64,000 nucleotides of DNA from NCBI RefSeq assembly GCF_000003815.2, contig NC_049996.1:4866297-4930296 (forward strand), in the 5' to 3' direction. This DNA is from Branchiostoma floridae (taxonomy: Eukaryota > Chordata > Leptocardii > Amphioxiformes > Branchiostomatidae). Below the pieces are notes generated by a model. The model did not search any database and was not told where the DNA came from. It saw nothing but the letters and a program-made list of their open reading frames with translations. Positions 25,040 to 37,616 of the stretch are shown in pieces. Position numbers and translations under genes: made by a program. Position 1 is the first letter of the stretch, and the number at the start of each line of letters is the position of its first letter.

Positions 25040-25162
25040 GGTGCAGAAAAAGTGTTGGATTATCCAAAAAGTGTGGTACTATCCAAAAAGTGTAGTTTTA
25101 TCTTATGCAAATTTTACATAATCCCACACTTTTTGGATAGTGCAACACTTTTTCTGCACTAT
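25040..25162. repeat. long hairpin (about 37-bp arms)
   Basis: Left arm starts GTGCAGAAAAAGTGTTG and contains ATCCAAAAAGTGTGG. The right arm is its reverse complement with about three mismatches, ending TTTTTCTGCAC at 25160. A third copy of ATCCAAAAAGTGT sits at 25081. It lies about 150 bp upstream of the first coding exon of the Death-FN3 gene. Miniature transposon or RNA hairpin cannot be separated by eye. Confidence 0.75.
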
Positions 25163-25333
25163 GTGGATATAATCACAGTAATTGAAGGGCTCCCATTGGC
25201 TGAGGGGTAGTGGCCATGTTCTAATGAAATAATACTAACTGTTGCAATAACACATGGCTGAGATTTTAGGAAACGAGGTCAATGGATTTTTTTTTTTTTG
25301 CTCTATAGGTATCTTGCGATCAATAACGGAACT

Positions 25334-28300
25334 ATGGAGTTACGTCCAACGAGTCAGAGGCGGCAAAAGAAAGAAACTTCCATCTCTGCTGCCCCGATAT
25401 TAGGTACTTTTATTTGATTTTTTGCTATGTGTTTTGTATAATATTTGTCTTCCAGTCATGAATGTATGATTACAGCATATGAGTACCTGAACATTTTAGA
25501 ATCTTGCTTAAAGCCCCAGTCACATACTTTGCACGATTTTCTAGCGATAGGGATTTATGCTACTTTAGTACTTGTTACGCTTTGGCCGAATTGAGCGTAG
25601 GACTTGAGAACATAAAGCCGGAAGCGTGCTTATTTCACCCGCAGCTAAATTGTACATGTATTGAATCTGATTCGGTGATCAGTAAGTGAGTGAGTGAATG
25701 ATCAGTAAGACGAACAATGAATGACGAATCAGCAATCGCGAAAGAATATTGCTCTAAGATACTTAAGTTAAATACTGGCAAGAATGACAAATCAAAAGAC
25801 TTCTATGTAATTGATATATATATTGTGAGGTCTGTCTAACATAGAAGACGGAAAGATAACCCATGCGTACAGCCGCCTCAAATCTGGGGGCTTCACCCCC
25901 GGGAAAAGTTATTTGAAAGTTTACGGAGGATCATGACGTTATGGATTCTTTTAACATGTTTTATAATAACGGACACCACAGCCTTTAATGTAACAGATAG
26001 ATTCATATTTGGTATGTTCAACAAGTACCAGGTCAAGAAGCAAAAATTGTGAAATATTGCATAATAATGAAAAAAAATTCAAAATTATACGATACAATGG
26101 CTTATTTATCTGTGTTCTTTTGCGAATTAAACCTGTTGATCATACAATTAACGCGGTTTGCTACGTAAAAACGTAAGTGCATTGAACGATGCATGTAACC
26201 GGGTCTTTTAAAGTAAATTGGTCAGGATGATGATGATGAGCATTGTTTGAAAGTTCAACATTTAATTAAGAAAGAAGTATTTGCATCAAACGAATGTCAT
26301 TTTTATCAAGGTAAAGGGAGGCAGGCACGACCATCTCAAGAGGAAGCTAATGCCCGCAAAAGAATGAAGACAACTGGTAAGTTTAAAAATCCGCCAAAAT
26401 TACAAAATTGTGGGACATTCTCAGTACCTCTAAACTGAATCATGTTTGGACAAAGAAGTGAGAAATCGCAAGTGAGATATTTTGTCCTATCATTATATTC
26501 AGTTTAATTCCATTCTACGATTTCTTGTAAATACCAGCATAATACATTGCTACATGATATATATAGTTTTTTTATGATATATATATATATATATAGTTAC
26601 CTCCATGAAATGTCATGGAGGTTATATTTACCTCCATGAAATGTCATTTTACCCTGTGTCTGTCTGTGTGTCTGTGTGTCTGTCTGTCTGTCTGTGTGTA
26701 AACAAGATGGAGGTTATATTTTACCCTGTGTTTGTCTGTGTGTGTGTCTGTCTGACTGTCTGTCTGTGTGTAAACAAGATAACTCAAGAACGGCTTGGTG
26801 GATTGGTTTCATACTTGGTGTGCTGGTAGGGTGTGATAAAAGCTGGAAATGATTAGATTTTGGTCCCCCTAGCGGCTTCCCTTGGTACTGCAGCGCAACT
26901 TCTCGTGTTCTGAGCAAGCTATGGTCACGATTTTGAAGTGTTAGATAGCTCTTGTGCTCAGAAATAAGTAAAAAAGTTTGGCCCCCCTAGCGTCAATTTT
27001 TGGGAAAGCAGGGGCATTTTTGTCAAAAACTTCTGATGACGATAACTCAAGAAGGGAACAACGGATTTTTATCATTTTTGGTATGTAGGTACCTTAGACA
27101 ATGTTTTACAAGATAAAATACTAATTATGCAAAACAGGAGTACATTTGCATAATTAATGAGAATATTCTATCACAGCAGTTTTTTCAATGTATCTCTTGT
27201 TCCAGACATGCTATGGTCTTGATATTTTAGTGGTAGATAGCTTTTGGTGTCATGAATAGGTGGGGCAAGTTTTAGCTCCCTAACATTCAATTGTGGAACC
27301 GCATGGGTGTTTTTGTCAAGACACTCCAAAGAGAATAACTGCAGAAAGGAACGACGGATTGCCTGCATTTTAGGCATGCGGGTAGCTTAGGCAATGATGT
27401 TCATAATTAATTACGATAGGTGGAATATAAGCAGATACTAAATATGGTAATGAGGAACTTATTTGCATAATTTATGTAAAATTTGCAAAACCGCTTTATG
27501 ATTAATAATGGGGATTTTATAACTGTGACATGTGTACGTTAGTCAATGATGAACAACGCCATGCATAAATTATGTTAATGTGTTAGTCAATTACATGAAA
27601 GTTACGAAAGCTCTAAAGTTTCATGGAGGTATGAGGTCGCCAAACTCTAGTTTACCCTGTGTTTGTCTCTCACTGTGTCTGTGTGTGTCTGTGTGTAAAC
27701 AAGATAACTCAAGAACGGCTGGGTGAATTGTTTTCATATTTGATGTGTTGGTAGGGTGTGGTGAAAGCTGGAAATGATTAGATTTTGGGCCCCCTAGCGG
27801 CTCCCCTTAGTACTGCAGAGCAACTTCCGGTTTTGCTATTTTGGTGTTCTGAACATGCTATGGTCACGATTTTTGACTATTAGATAGCTCTTGTGCTCAG
27901 GAAGAAATGACATAAGTTTGGGCCCCCTAGCGTCTAGTTTTGGGATAGCAGGGGCATTTTTTAATTTTTAAATTTGCATAATTAATGACAACATTCAATC
28001 ATAGCAGTTTTTTCTATGTATCTCTTGTCTTGGACATGATATGGTCTTGAAATTTGGCTGGTAGATAGCTTGCAGTGTCATAACAAAGTGGGGCAAGTTT
28101 CAGTTCCCTAACAATCAATTTAGGAACTGCAGGGGCGTTTTTGTCAAGACATTCCAAAGAGGATAACTGCAGAAAGGATTGACGGATTGGCATCATATTA
28201 TGCATGCAGATACCTCAGGCAAAGATGTTCATAACGATATACATGTTATGCAAGTGAGGACTTAATTTTCATAATTAATGAGGAAATTGTATAATTCCAT

Positions 28301-31300
28301 TGTTTTCAATAACTGGACTTCAATAAATGTAACACATGTTAATTATGATAGGTGGAATATAAGCAGAAACCAAATATGGTAATGAGGCATTAATTTGCAT
28401 AATTTATGTAAAAAATGCAAAACCGCCCATTGATTAATGATTTTATAATTTTGACGTGTATGTTAGTCAATGATGAATAACTGCATGCATAAATCATGTT
28501 AATGTGTTAGTCAATTGCATGAAATTCACAAAAGCTCTAAATATTCATGGAGGTATGAGGTCGCCGAACTCTAGTTTATATATATATATATATATACATA
28601 TCATAGATTTAACATCCTGGTTTCCTGACATACTAACATGCTAACCTGGTCATTCCTTAATCTAGATCTGCGAGAAGGGTTTAATGTCGTGGTGACTGAA
28701 ATGAGTGCCGACTGGCGGGAGCTGGGACACAGACTAGGGCTGACTCATGATTACATTGAGGCAACCGACCAGAAGCATCAAGGGAAGACGCCGCAGTGCT
28801 GCAGAGAAGTGCTCGAGCAGTGGCGCAAGGAAAGTGGTTCTCAAGCAACGTTAAAAATGCTGGAGGAGGTTCTCAGAAAGGCACGTCATGTGCGCGTGGC
28901 AGACATGATTAAATGTAAGATAGACAATATCTATCTTGTAAAATGTACAGATTATAACATAAATTACTTTGGTATCAAACTTTTCTTTGTGTAGATTAAG
29001 ATATGCATATTACGTTCAAATAAAAGGACGAATGATACTCAAATTATACTCAAGCACCTACTATGTAGTGACCGTCAGGGTATCCAGAAATTATTTGGCC
29101 TCGTAAAATGCCTGATCGATGTATCAATTGCCGTAAAATTATTAGACCTTTGGATACTTTTAAAGTTGTTATAGTTATATTTCATCAATACATGTTCACA
29201 TCCTTTGTTATATTTTTCAATGGATATATTAGTGACTTATTATTATTTGTCTTAATAATTCTAGGTATAGGGGATGACAGCGAATCACCAATCGCAAGTA
29301 AGTCTCTTACAAAATATGATTTTATTAATGTCCGCTTCATTGAATTGCGAGTAGATGTATTCGAGATCTAGAATTTCAAAAGTAAAAATGAGATAATAAA
29401 CACCGAAATATGATGAGGCAGCAAAGAAATTTTATTTCAGGCACGTCACATACTCCTGGAACAGTCGAAGTGGTTAAAACAACTGAGTCCTGGATAAAGA
29501 TAAAGTGGGCGCCACCGACCATTTGTATGATTGGGACGCTGATCGGCTACATAGTGGAGCATTCTTTCTTCCAAACTGATGAATGGGTGAAAGCACACGA
29601 CCAAGGCTGCCTGCCGTCATCTACAACAGAGTTCAAAGTGGGCGGCCTTACAAAGAATGGGCAGTATCATTTCCGTGTAAAAGCTGTTTACCGTGGCCGC
29701 AAGCTGAGTGAACCATCTTACTCAGGATTGGGCATAGCCAAGATACAAGGTACAACATCAATATAAACTGTGGATGGCATATTAGGCATAAATACATAAC
29801 GTTATTTGCGTATCAAAAATGATTGTGCAAATATGTGTTTGGAGGAATTTATGAAATTTTATAATCCCACCGCAATCCACGATACGACTCTAGAAATCAT
29901 CACTTGTGTAACTGATAAATTAGGAAAGTCGACAGATATCAATTATACAAAAAAGTGGTCACATTTTCATAAGTATTGTGCGAATTAGAATTGTATTTGC
30001 ATGATTAGGAAGATTATACTTTTTGTTAAATTTACGCTGTATTCCAAAATCTCAGCATAGCAACCTTGCTGAATAACGTTTATACTATAAAAGACGCTGA
30101 AGAGTAGCGCTGAGCTCAAGGTGGGCGTTTACTCTTGGTGCAGTCCATGGCGCATTTGGTAGTCGAAGAAATCAGTTGTATCTTAGTCAATGTCTGAGGC
30201 ACACTTCTAGTCAGAGCATGGCGACCTTTGCCTTATACTCTTTGTGAGCTGACTTGTAAAGTAATTCTGTACTTGTGGAGCCATACTTCAATTACGTATC
30301 TGTTCAAAATTGTTGTCTTATGTACATTTCAAAACTGTTTCGAAAAGAAACTCCACTACTTTCTACACTGTTTTAACTGCCATCACCAATGTGAACACCA
30401 TGTTGGTTGGGACCAAACTGAGGTCTGTTATTTTACATTGGATAATCTATGGGGTGATTTTATTGCACAACCTTGGTCTTTAACATGATTAATTAGGAAA
30501 CATTCCAATAGCATTCTTTACTTAGGCATACATTGACTTGTGTTATCTATGTAGGAAAAATGATTAGCTGAGACAAGTTATCGATCATACATTCGTTTGC
30601 GATGCACAGTTGAATAGCATATTTTCACGCTGTTTTAAAATGTTTTATATTATTTATTTATAGGTCAACCATTACAACCGCGCAATCTGCGTGTGACAGA
30701 CCTTGACACTAAGGGGGGCATCGTGATGTTAGAATGGCTCGAACCCGAAGAAGTCAACGATGGCGACTTTCCTATAACCTCCTACATTGTCGAAAAACGC
30801 CTCCACAGCGATTGGGTTTTGTGTCTTAAAACATCGAAGCTGCAGTGCACAATAAAAGGCATTACAGACGTCGAAGACTGGAGGTTTCGTGTGTCTGCGA
30901 AGAATAAGAAAGGTCTTCAGAGCGATCCCTCTGAGATGGGTACGTTTTTTATAGTGACCAATCGTTGGATTACGATATTTAAACTGCATACTTACTGATT
31001 TTATAATTCATCTTGCATTACGTTTTCAGTCAATCCTGAGGTTCGCATAAAGGTGGATGTACACAACGCTGGCCAAGCAAATAGGGAGGCTGTTAAAAAG
31101 GCTCTCTGGAAATCAGCATTTGAGCCTCATGGGCTATCAGGCAAGAAGATAGAGGAGGGCAGCATCGTCTTCGTGTACAGCTGCAGGGATCCGATTGGTC
31201 TCTGTAATCTCTGGATGATGTACTGCCGGGGAGAAGTCTGCCAATATTTCCAGAAACTGCTCGTGACAGAGAATGTACTTCGTACCTGTTCCACAACTGA

Positions 31301-34235
31301 CGTCAAACTGGTAGTCACCATTGATCCAGAAGACTTCCGGGCCAGCGGCAATCATCTCCTCCTGACTCGTGAAACCAAACATGGCTACAGAGTGTTGTCT
31401 AAATCTCTAAACACAGGTAAAATTTCTTCACTAACTCTTGTCAAATAATCTATAATGCAATTACTAGCCCTTGTTCCCTGGTATTAAAACCAAGTACAGC
31501 GCTGCCTAAGACATCTATCCAGTTGACTTTATTTCTTTTTGCATGTTTCACTTTAATTGATCATTCTACGATCTGGTACTTTTGAAAGACAAAGTGTACA
31601 TTTAAAAGCAAATGAGCTAAATTCGATATTAAACGCTATGATGCATGCTAAAAATTCATTTTCAGACCGGTAAATTTCATAGGGTTGTCTGACCTATCCC
31701 AGATGCGCTTGATCCTAATCGGAGCGTGATCCATGATGCGAATTAACAGGACCGCAAGCGTTAATTTTTTACGACCAGGTTCCCATATTTGTTTTGACCC
31801 AAGTAGCAATAGGAGTGAACTACGTCAGTCTGACCGGCACTGAGTCTTACCCAAACGAGAATGTTTGTTTTGAGAACGACCGGCCAGATTAATCACTTCC
31901 GACGCGTTTTTGGATAACCCAGCTGGGCTCCGAAGAGCATAAAGGCGCATCTGGAACACAGCAATGCTGCTGAAAGTGTTTTTGGAATGATCATTTGGAA
32001 TGAGCCCAGTCTTGCATTGCATGGTGGGTAAAAAGGGAAAGTCTTCATTATGGCCAAGTTGACTGAATCATATGCACACAGGTGATTTTGGGACAGTGAA
32101 TTTTTGCAGTGGAGGGATACGAAGCTAAATATGCTGTGTTTTCTTGCATATGTGACCTTGAATTCCCACACTTATTCCAGTTCTTCAGTATATACTGCAT
32201 CTTATCTACTATACTTGTGCTAATAAAAGATGCATTCATTCATGATTTACAACTGTCTATCTAACGACCTGTCTATTTCTACAGATCTGTTCTGCCTGAT
32301 AAACAACCTGGCATCATTCAAAGGGAAAACTACCATGCTGACACAGGAGAACTCAATCGCCGACAAAATTGCTGGCACCTCCAACACAAGTAGGTCTATC
32401 TTTTAATGTGCAAAATCACCCGTCTTCTTAAGTTGCCCCGAAAACCGAGGAATCGTTCTCTTCTGAGCACAACAAAACTAAAAAAAAAAGATCCAAACAT
32501 AAACAAAGATACATTCAGAGCCACATGAGAGCGGATAAAAGTAAGTATGTGAGGTATAGAGGGAATGAATGAGTAGAGAACAGTGAGTGGTAGAATCAGA
32601 GAGAGAAAGAGAGACAGAGAGACAGAGAGACAGAGAGAGAGAGAGAGAGGTGTAAGAGACAACGAAATTGAAAGCAAGCTACACAGTTAACCATACCTAA
32701 TAAAGTGGCCAAAAGTGCCTTCAGAACGGACAGTGCGAGGACAACCAAACTTAACTACTTTTGACAAGAAGGAGTAAGTTTCAAATTTTTCGTGTTGCCA
32801 CGGCAGCACGTTTCTAAATGGCATACTTTACAACATTCACTTATTTTAGTTTTAACAAATTTGATTGATTTTAAATTTTTTCTTACCAAACCACTCTTGT
32901 TTTATATATATTTGAGGAATAACGCATTTAAAGTAAGTGAAGTATGGTAGATTTTTAGAGCAAAACGTGGTTTCTCCTTATTTTCTGCACAGATTATAAT
33001 AATGACTAATAAATACTTACAACAAAACTTGTCAAAATATTTTTCATAGATTGGTGAAACATTGAATACAAAGAAATGAAAAAAAAAATTATCCAAAAAA
33101 ATAAGCCCGCAAAATTAAATCTATGAGCAAAACAAAATGGGAACTTGTTGTTTACAGACAGGAGTGTCTAACTCTGGGGGACACTGAGATAAAACTACGT
33201 AGCATACATTTAAATATATAAACATACGGGTCTCCAAAAGCCTTCAGATAGGGTCAAAGACCTTGACCATTGGAAAATGAACCAAAAATCCCCCAAAAAA
33301 TCATTTTGAAGTGGTTCATGCCACAAATCATACAAAGGTCATTTGAACAAATATTTGTGCACCCCTGTTCTAAAATGTTGGTCATTTGGTTGTGAAACCA
33401 GTGAACAGGAGCGTTATTTATTTGGTAAAAAGATAGCCAAAAAATTGTTTGTTGTATTGTATGCCAAAACTGTTATTGAGCACATGGGCGCATATGTGAT
33501 GGGCACTCCTAAGGCAGATTTGATTAGTATTGATTGTATAGATAACATTCGTGTGCGCATCAATGTTCATCCGGTTTTCCAAAAAAAGGTTTTCGACCAT
33601 GCTGTAAATTGTACAAAGCAGTTTTGAAATAAAAACTTATGCATGTGCCATAAACTAAAAAAAAATATCGAAAAACGGATTTTGATATTATCTATTTTAT
33701 ACGACGGAAGAAAATTCCAAAATTCAGAAAAATGATGTAACTATTTAAATAATATTGATTAGGGGTGTTTTTTTTAATGGCAAAACTTTTTATTTGCACG
33801 CCCGCACCAGGTTTGGGGTTCCAAGAGAATGTTGTCCTTATAATTAAATTGAAATAGACTTACACATCCAAAGAAGTATTTTTTTTCGTTTAAATAGACA
33901 GCGCACTACCAGGCACCGGAGATGAAAGAAACCAAACAGTCTGTGAGGATTTGAACGAGGCAGGAGCTTCGAATTCTGTTCCGGTAGACAACGAATCATC
34001 CAGCATCGACGGTGCCACTATGGCCGCACGTCCTACTCCAACTTCTGCACAGCTCCATAGTGCATTCGACACGATCTGTTACTGGATGAAAGTTAGTGAC
34101 CACAAGTGCTACGGCAGCTTCAAGGAAATCGAGGGAGAAGTACACCGTTATCTAATCGGTGCTGCGAAGAAAACGGAATCCATCCGACATCTCTTTCAGC
34201 CAGCAGCTGCAGGCAAATATGTTAAGTTTGAATAG
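25334..34235 (+). CDS. Death domain / FN3 / FN3 / TRADD-N-like protein, 9 coding exons, 610 aa
   Basis: Coding exons: 25334-25403, 26311-26376, 28666-28914, 29265-29297, 29441-29749, 30664-30939, 31030-31416, 32285-32389, 33898-34235. Frame is continuous and all eight introns are phase 1. Residues 1-45 are a basic, polar N-terminus (RRQKK, RKRMK). Residues 46-129 form a Death domain (SADWRELGHRLGL, LEQWRKESG, LKMLEEVL). Residues 140-243 are FN3-1 and 243-335 FN3-2, each in its own exon. Residues 335-464 (one exon) look like the TRADD N-terminal domain (IVFVYSC, FQKLLV, VKLVVTIDPEDF). Residues 465-610 are Ser-rich, then a Cys-containing helical tail (YWMKVSDHKCYG, GEVHRYLIGAAKK). No signal peptide or membrane span is seen, so it is likely cytosolic; a role in death or inflammatory signalling is inferred. 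The start is the ATG at 25334, in an exon whose acceptor lies at 25307-25308. The two N-terminal exons are the least certain. Confidence 0.8.
26574..26596. repeat. (AT)n microsatellite
   Basis: Simple AT run at the left edge of the ACCTCCATGA repeat block; a similar run is at 28577-28598 on its right edge. Confidence 0.85.
26597..28577 (+). repeat. two tandem copies of the ACCTCCATGA-family repeat in intron 2
   Basis: Copy 1 spans about 26597-27650 and copy 2 about 27650-28577. Each runs from a TCTGTGTGT-rich stretch through AGATAACTCAAGAACGGCT, AGCGGCT(T/C)CCCTT, AGCTATGGTCACGATTTT or a variant, to TTCATGGAGGTATGAGGTCGCC. Both relate to 5170-5598. The block separates exon 2 from the Death-domain exon and is AT-run bounded on both sides. 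No coding capacity. Confidence 0.8.
32598..32649. repeat. (GA)n microsatellite in intron 8
   Basis: GAGA/GACAGAGA run inside the last intron of the Death-FN3 gene. Confidence 0.9.
33343..33627 (+). other. unassigned 94-codon open frame in intron 8
   Basis: Open frame with a fairly protein-like composition (KIAKKLFVVLYAKTVIEHMG, then KADLISIDCIDNIRVRINVH) inside the last intron of the Death-FN3 gene. No family is recognised. It has no splice signals that would keep the host gene's phase, so I do not include it in that CDS. It could be a transposon remnant. Confidence 0.25.
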
Positions 34236-34459
34236 AGTTACTAAAGATTTGAATGAAAATCAATCACCCTCAAATTTACTCTTCAAAAGAAATAACCAAC
34301 GGATGAGCTGCGCCACCATTTTACCATTTTTCTCAAACGCTTTAGCATAATTACAGAAGTTTTATGCAGGATAATTAAATGGGTCATTCTTTTTTAAGGT
34401 ACAGACTTTGGTAGATAAGTAGACTCAGCAACTTCAAGATGATAATTAGGCGATGAGGA

Positions 34460-35390
34460 CGCTTTCGAGTATCGCAGGGTTACTTAACAACTTGGGTACC
34501 TTGGTGATTACAAAAAGGTGGGTATCATGAGAATTCACTATAGATTAGGCGGGGTGTCTACAGTGAAAGCACTGTACATCCTACTGCTCATCCTGCCTCA
34601 TCATGCTCATCCATGCCTGAGTAACTTCGGGGGAGCTTAGACAATAATCGGCAATAATCATTCATGATCAGACACCACAAATGTACCGAGGCATCTATCG
34701 TCACAGTGATAACACTGCACATCCTAATCTTGCCGCCTCACTAAGCAGTTTGAACAGAAGGAGGCCAGCTATTATGAAAAGTCAGACCGATGAACCAGTG
34801 TATCTATGGCGATGCCCCTGCACATCCTCCCTATTTTACTGTACATCCTCAATTCAACCCACGTTACAACTTTGGCAACACCTGAAGAAACCTTGGTGAT
34901 CACCGAAAGGCAATTAACTATTGCGAACAATCAATACAGATGAGGCGGATCATCTATGGTGAGGATACTGCGCATTCTGACTTTGCCAGATCATGTAACA
35001 ACTTAGGTAACGTCTAGAGAGAACGTGGTGATCACAGAAAGGCGGTAAGCTATGATGAGCAGTCACTGCAGATGAGGCTAATTGTCTATGGTGAGGACAC
35101 TGCACGGTCTCACATCTTCAGCTCACGTAACAACTTGGTTAAAGCCTGGAGTAACGTTGGTGATCACAGAAAGGCGGTACGCTATGATGAGCAGTCACTG
35201 CAGATGAGGCTAATTGTCTATGTTGAGGATACTGCACGGTCTCACATCTTCAGCTCACGTAACAACTTGGTTAAAGCTTGGAGTAACGTTGGTGATCACC
35301 GACAGACGACAAGCTTTTATACACAGGCACTTCAGATGGACCGGAGTATCTAACTTGAGGAAACTTCACATTCTGACATTACAGGAAACT
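34460..35390 (+). pseudogene. decayed tetratricopeptide (TPR) array
   Basis: Seven or so degenerate copies of a 132-bp (44-residue) unit with the phrases NNLVKAWSNVGDHRKAV, YDEQSLQM and ED(T)ARSH. The two best copies, 35072-35203 and 35204-35335, are nearly identical and in frame; upstream copies are frameshifted and carry stops. This is the kinesin-light-chain-like TPR type common in large invertebrate TPR proteins. It starts about 220 bp after the Death-FN3 stop codon. It may be a collapsed neighbour gene or a lost C-terminal module of that gene. Not expected to make a full protein. Confidence 0.7.
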
Positions 35391-36479
35391 AAACAAGGAT
35401 CGCTTTTTAAAAAGCTGACCATTCGACAATTGTCTATGGTGAGCATTGAACGGTGTAATGCTAGGTCATGTAAATGCTTTTTGTATCTGTATCTATATAG
35501 CCGGTATAATCGCCATTCGGCGTAACACACCAGCTTCGCAGGCAGGCGGTGCGGCAGCAGCTGGTTATATTACACTGACCGATTCGTCACACCTAACTTG
35601 TGCACATCTATTTGCAAGTGTTCTTTAGAGCTATCCAGAGACGATGCCCCTACTGTGCTTGGTGGTAGCAAATTCCTGATCTGGCTTTGTCTATATATGT
35701 AGAAATTAGGAGGTAATTTGCATTATTCCGAATGAAAGTAGGTGCATTCGAAGAAGTGAGTTTGACAAAAATTGGTATTGGGGAAAATCAAACATATAGA
35801 CTTAAATGAGAACTAAGCATATTGTAATCTTACAGTGGTCCATGGTAAATGAACTTCATTTTTGCGTCATATCCAAGATGTGCATGTTGACATATTTAAA
35901 TAATGTATTTTACTTCTTATGACCATATACAGGGATATGCTACTGTAGCCTACTTTGCTGAAATAAGCGTTTCTTACTTTGTGTAGGTGGCACTTTTCAA
36001 TTTAGCTGGCGCTTCTAGTAGGCTGCCGCAAATTTTGAGACTCCGATGACTGACACTCATATCGAGTATAAATCTACTAATATCTGGATACCTGCTACCA
36101 ATCGGGACACTGTCATTGGACTGAAAGGTGGTTTCGTGAGAGAATTTTATCGTCGTGTCTGATCTGTGTCTGCGACTCAAGTACCGAAAGCTGGGTGTCA
36201 GGATACGACACCTCCAGCATAGCCAGGTATTGTAGTCAACAAGAAGACGAAAGCTCCTCTGAATAACTATATACAACTGCCTTTGCGCTCCCTGGGCGTT
36301 CTCCAAGTAACACCAAGACCAAGAGGCTGTAAAGCCTGAAAGAACCATGCAAGCCAAATCCACACGGTGTTAGGACAAAGACCACCATCAGTTGCTGATT
36401 ATTTTACTTCCTTCAAATACAAATCGGCTTTGTCATGTCAAGTTCTCGTAACTCACTGAAACAGATCTCAACAGAATAC
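35391..36479. other. intergenic or LINE 5' region
   Basis: No gene recognised. The part from about 35975 may be the 5' end of the LINE that follows, since its composition changes there, but no ORF1 is identifiable. Confidence 0.3.
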
Positions 36480-37616
36480 GTAGCCCAACTCAAGGCACGG
36501 TCGTCGACCCCGCATTCTTGGAAGTGTTGTCATCCCTCCACAACCTGCGGTGCCGAGGCCAACGCCTTTGCCACCTATTTTGGTCTGCAATGCTAGATCC
36601 CCGTGTAAGAAGATGGAAGAACTACAAACGGTTCGACTCCAAAATAACATCCAAGTAGCAGTGATTACTGAGACGTGGTTTAATGCTGACGTGCCGACTA
36701 CCTGGTGGGATATCGAGGGCTATCACCTGTAGTCAAAACCACGAGCCAACAGACAGGGAGGAGGAGTCGCAGTTTATGTTACCAACGACATCCCTGCACA
36801 AGAGCTGGACATTACAGTCCCTGATGAACTGGAGAGCCTTTGGATTTTTCAAACCAAAACGTCTCCCTCGTGTAGCACCCAGCAGTGCTTTATGCGCAGT
36901 ATATCTGCCACCTGCCTCTGTGTATGGAACGACATTAATCGATCACATAACTGATTCCGTCAACAACCTCCGAGTTAAGACGCGGAGCGTCGGTGTTTGC
37001 ACTGCGGGCGACGTCAATCGGCTAGACGCTAAACAGCTCTAAACAAATCGTTGACATTCCAACAAGGATGGAAGCCACACTCGGCCCGGTCATCACAATC
37101 TCATTTCGGCTGTATGACAAACCGACCTTGTTACCGCAGGGACCAGCGACCATAGCGTCATCATCTTGAAACCCAAGGTAGCCGTCCGCAGTAACAAAGC
37201 CCAAGCAAAGACTGTCAGACCACTACCTGAGTCTAAGATTGGAAGCTTTGGCCAGGCTGTTGCAAAACACAGGTGGAATGAAGTCCTAAATGCCCCAGAC
37301 ACTCAGTCGAAAACAAACGCTTTTTTGACACCATTTGCAACAAAATAGAAGAACACTTCCCAACTAAAACCACCATAATGCACATCAAAGACAAGTACTG
37401 GGTAACTCCTGAAGCCTGGTGTGAATTACGTAACACAATAAAGAAACAGATCAAAAACAGAATAAATACTCACACTTAATGTGGATGCAGTTGACCTGGC
37501 TGACAAAAAGCCAATAGCGAACGCTGTTAAGGACGTGCTATGCAAGGACGTGCTATGCCACATCTCTACCGCCGCTGGACCCAAGCCTACTTCCCACCTC
37601 CCTCCCAGCACAGCCC
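36480..37616 (+). pseudogene. CR1-like LINE, endonuclease part of ORF2, decayed
   Basis: Frames with several frameshifts encode an apurinic-type endonuclease (exonuclease/endonuclease/phosphatase fold). Landmarks are NARSPCKKMEELQT, VAVITETWFN (the catalytic Glu motif), IEGYHL, LCAVYLPP, GDVNRLDAK and, after a shift, TSDHxVIILKPK-like SDH sequence near 37150. Then comes the linker toward reverse transcriptase (WVTPEAWCELRNTIKK). Interrupted at about 37617 by another LINE fragment. Confidence 0.75.

Noticed and set aside
26605-26829. Cys/Val/Ser-rich 74-codon frame
   Set aside because: Comes from the TGTCTGTGTG simple repeat in the ACCTCCATGA-family element.
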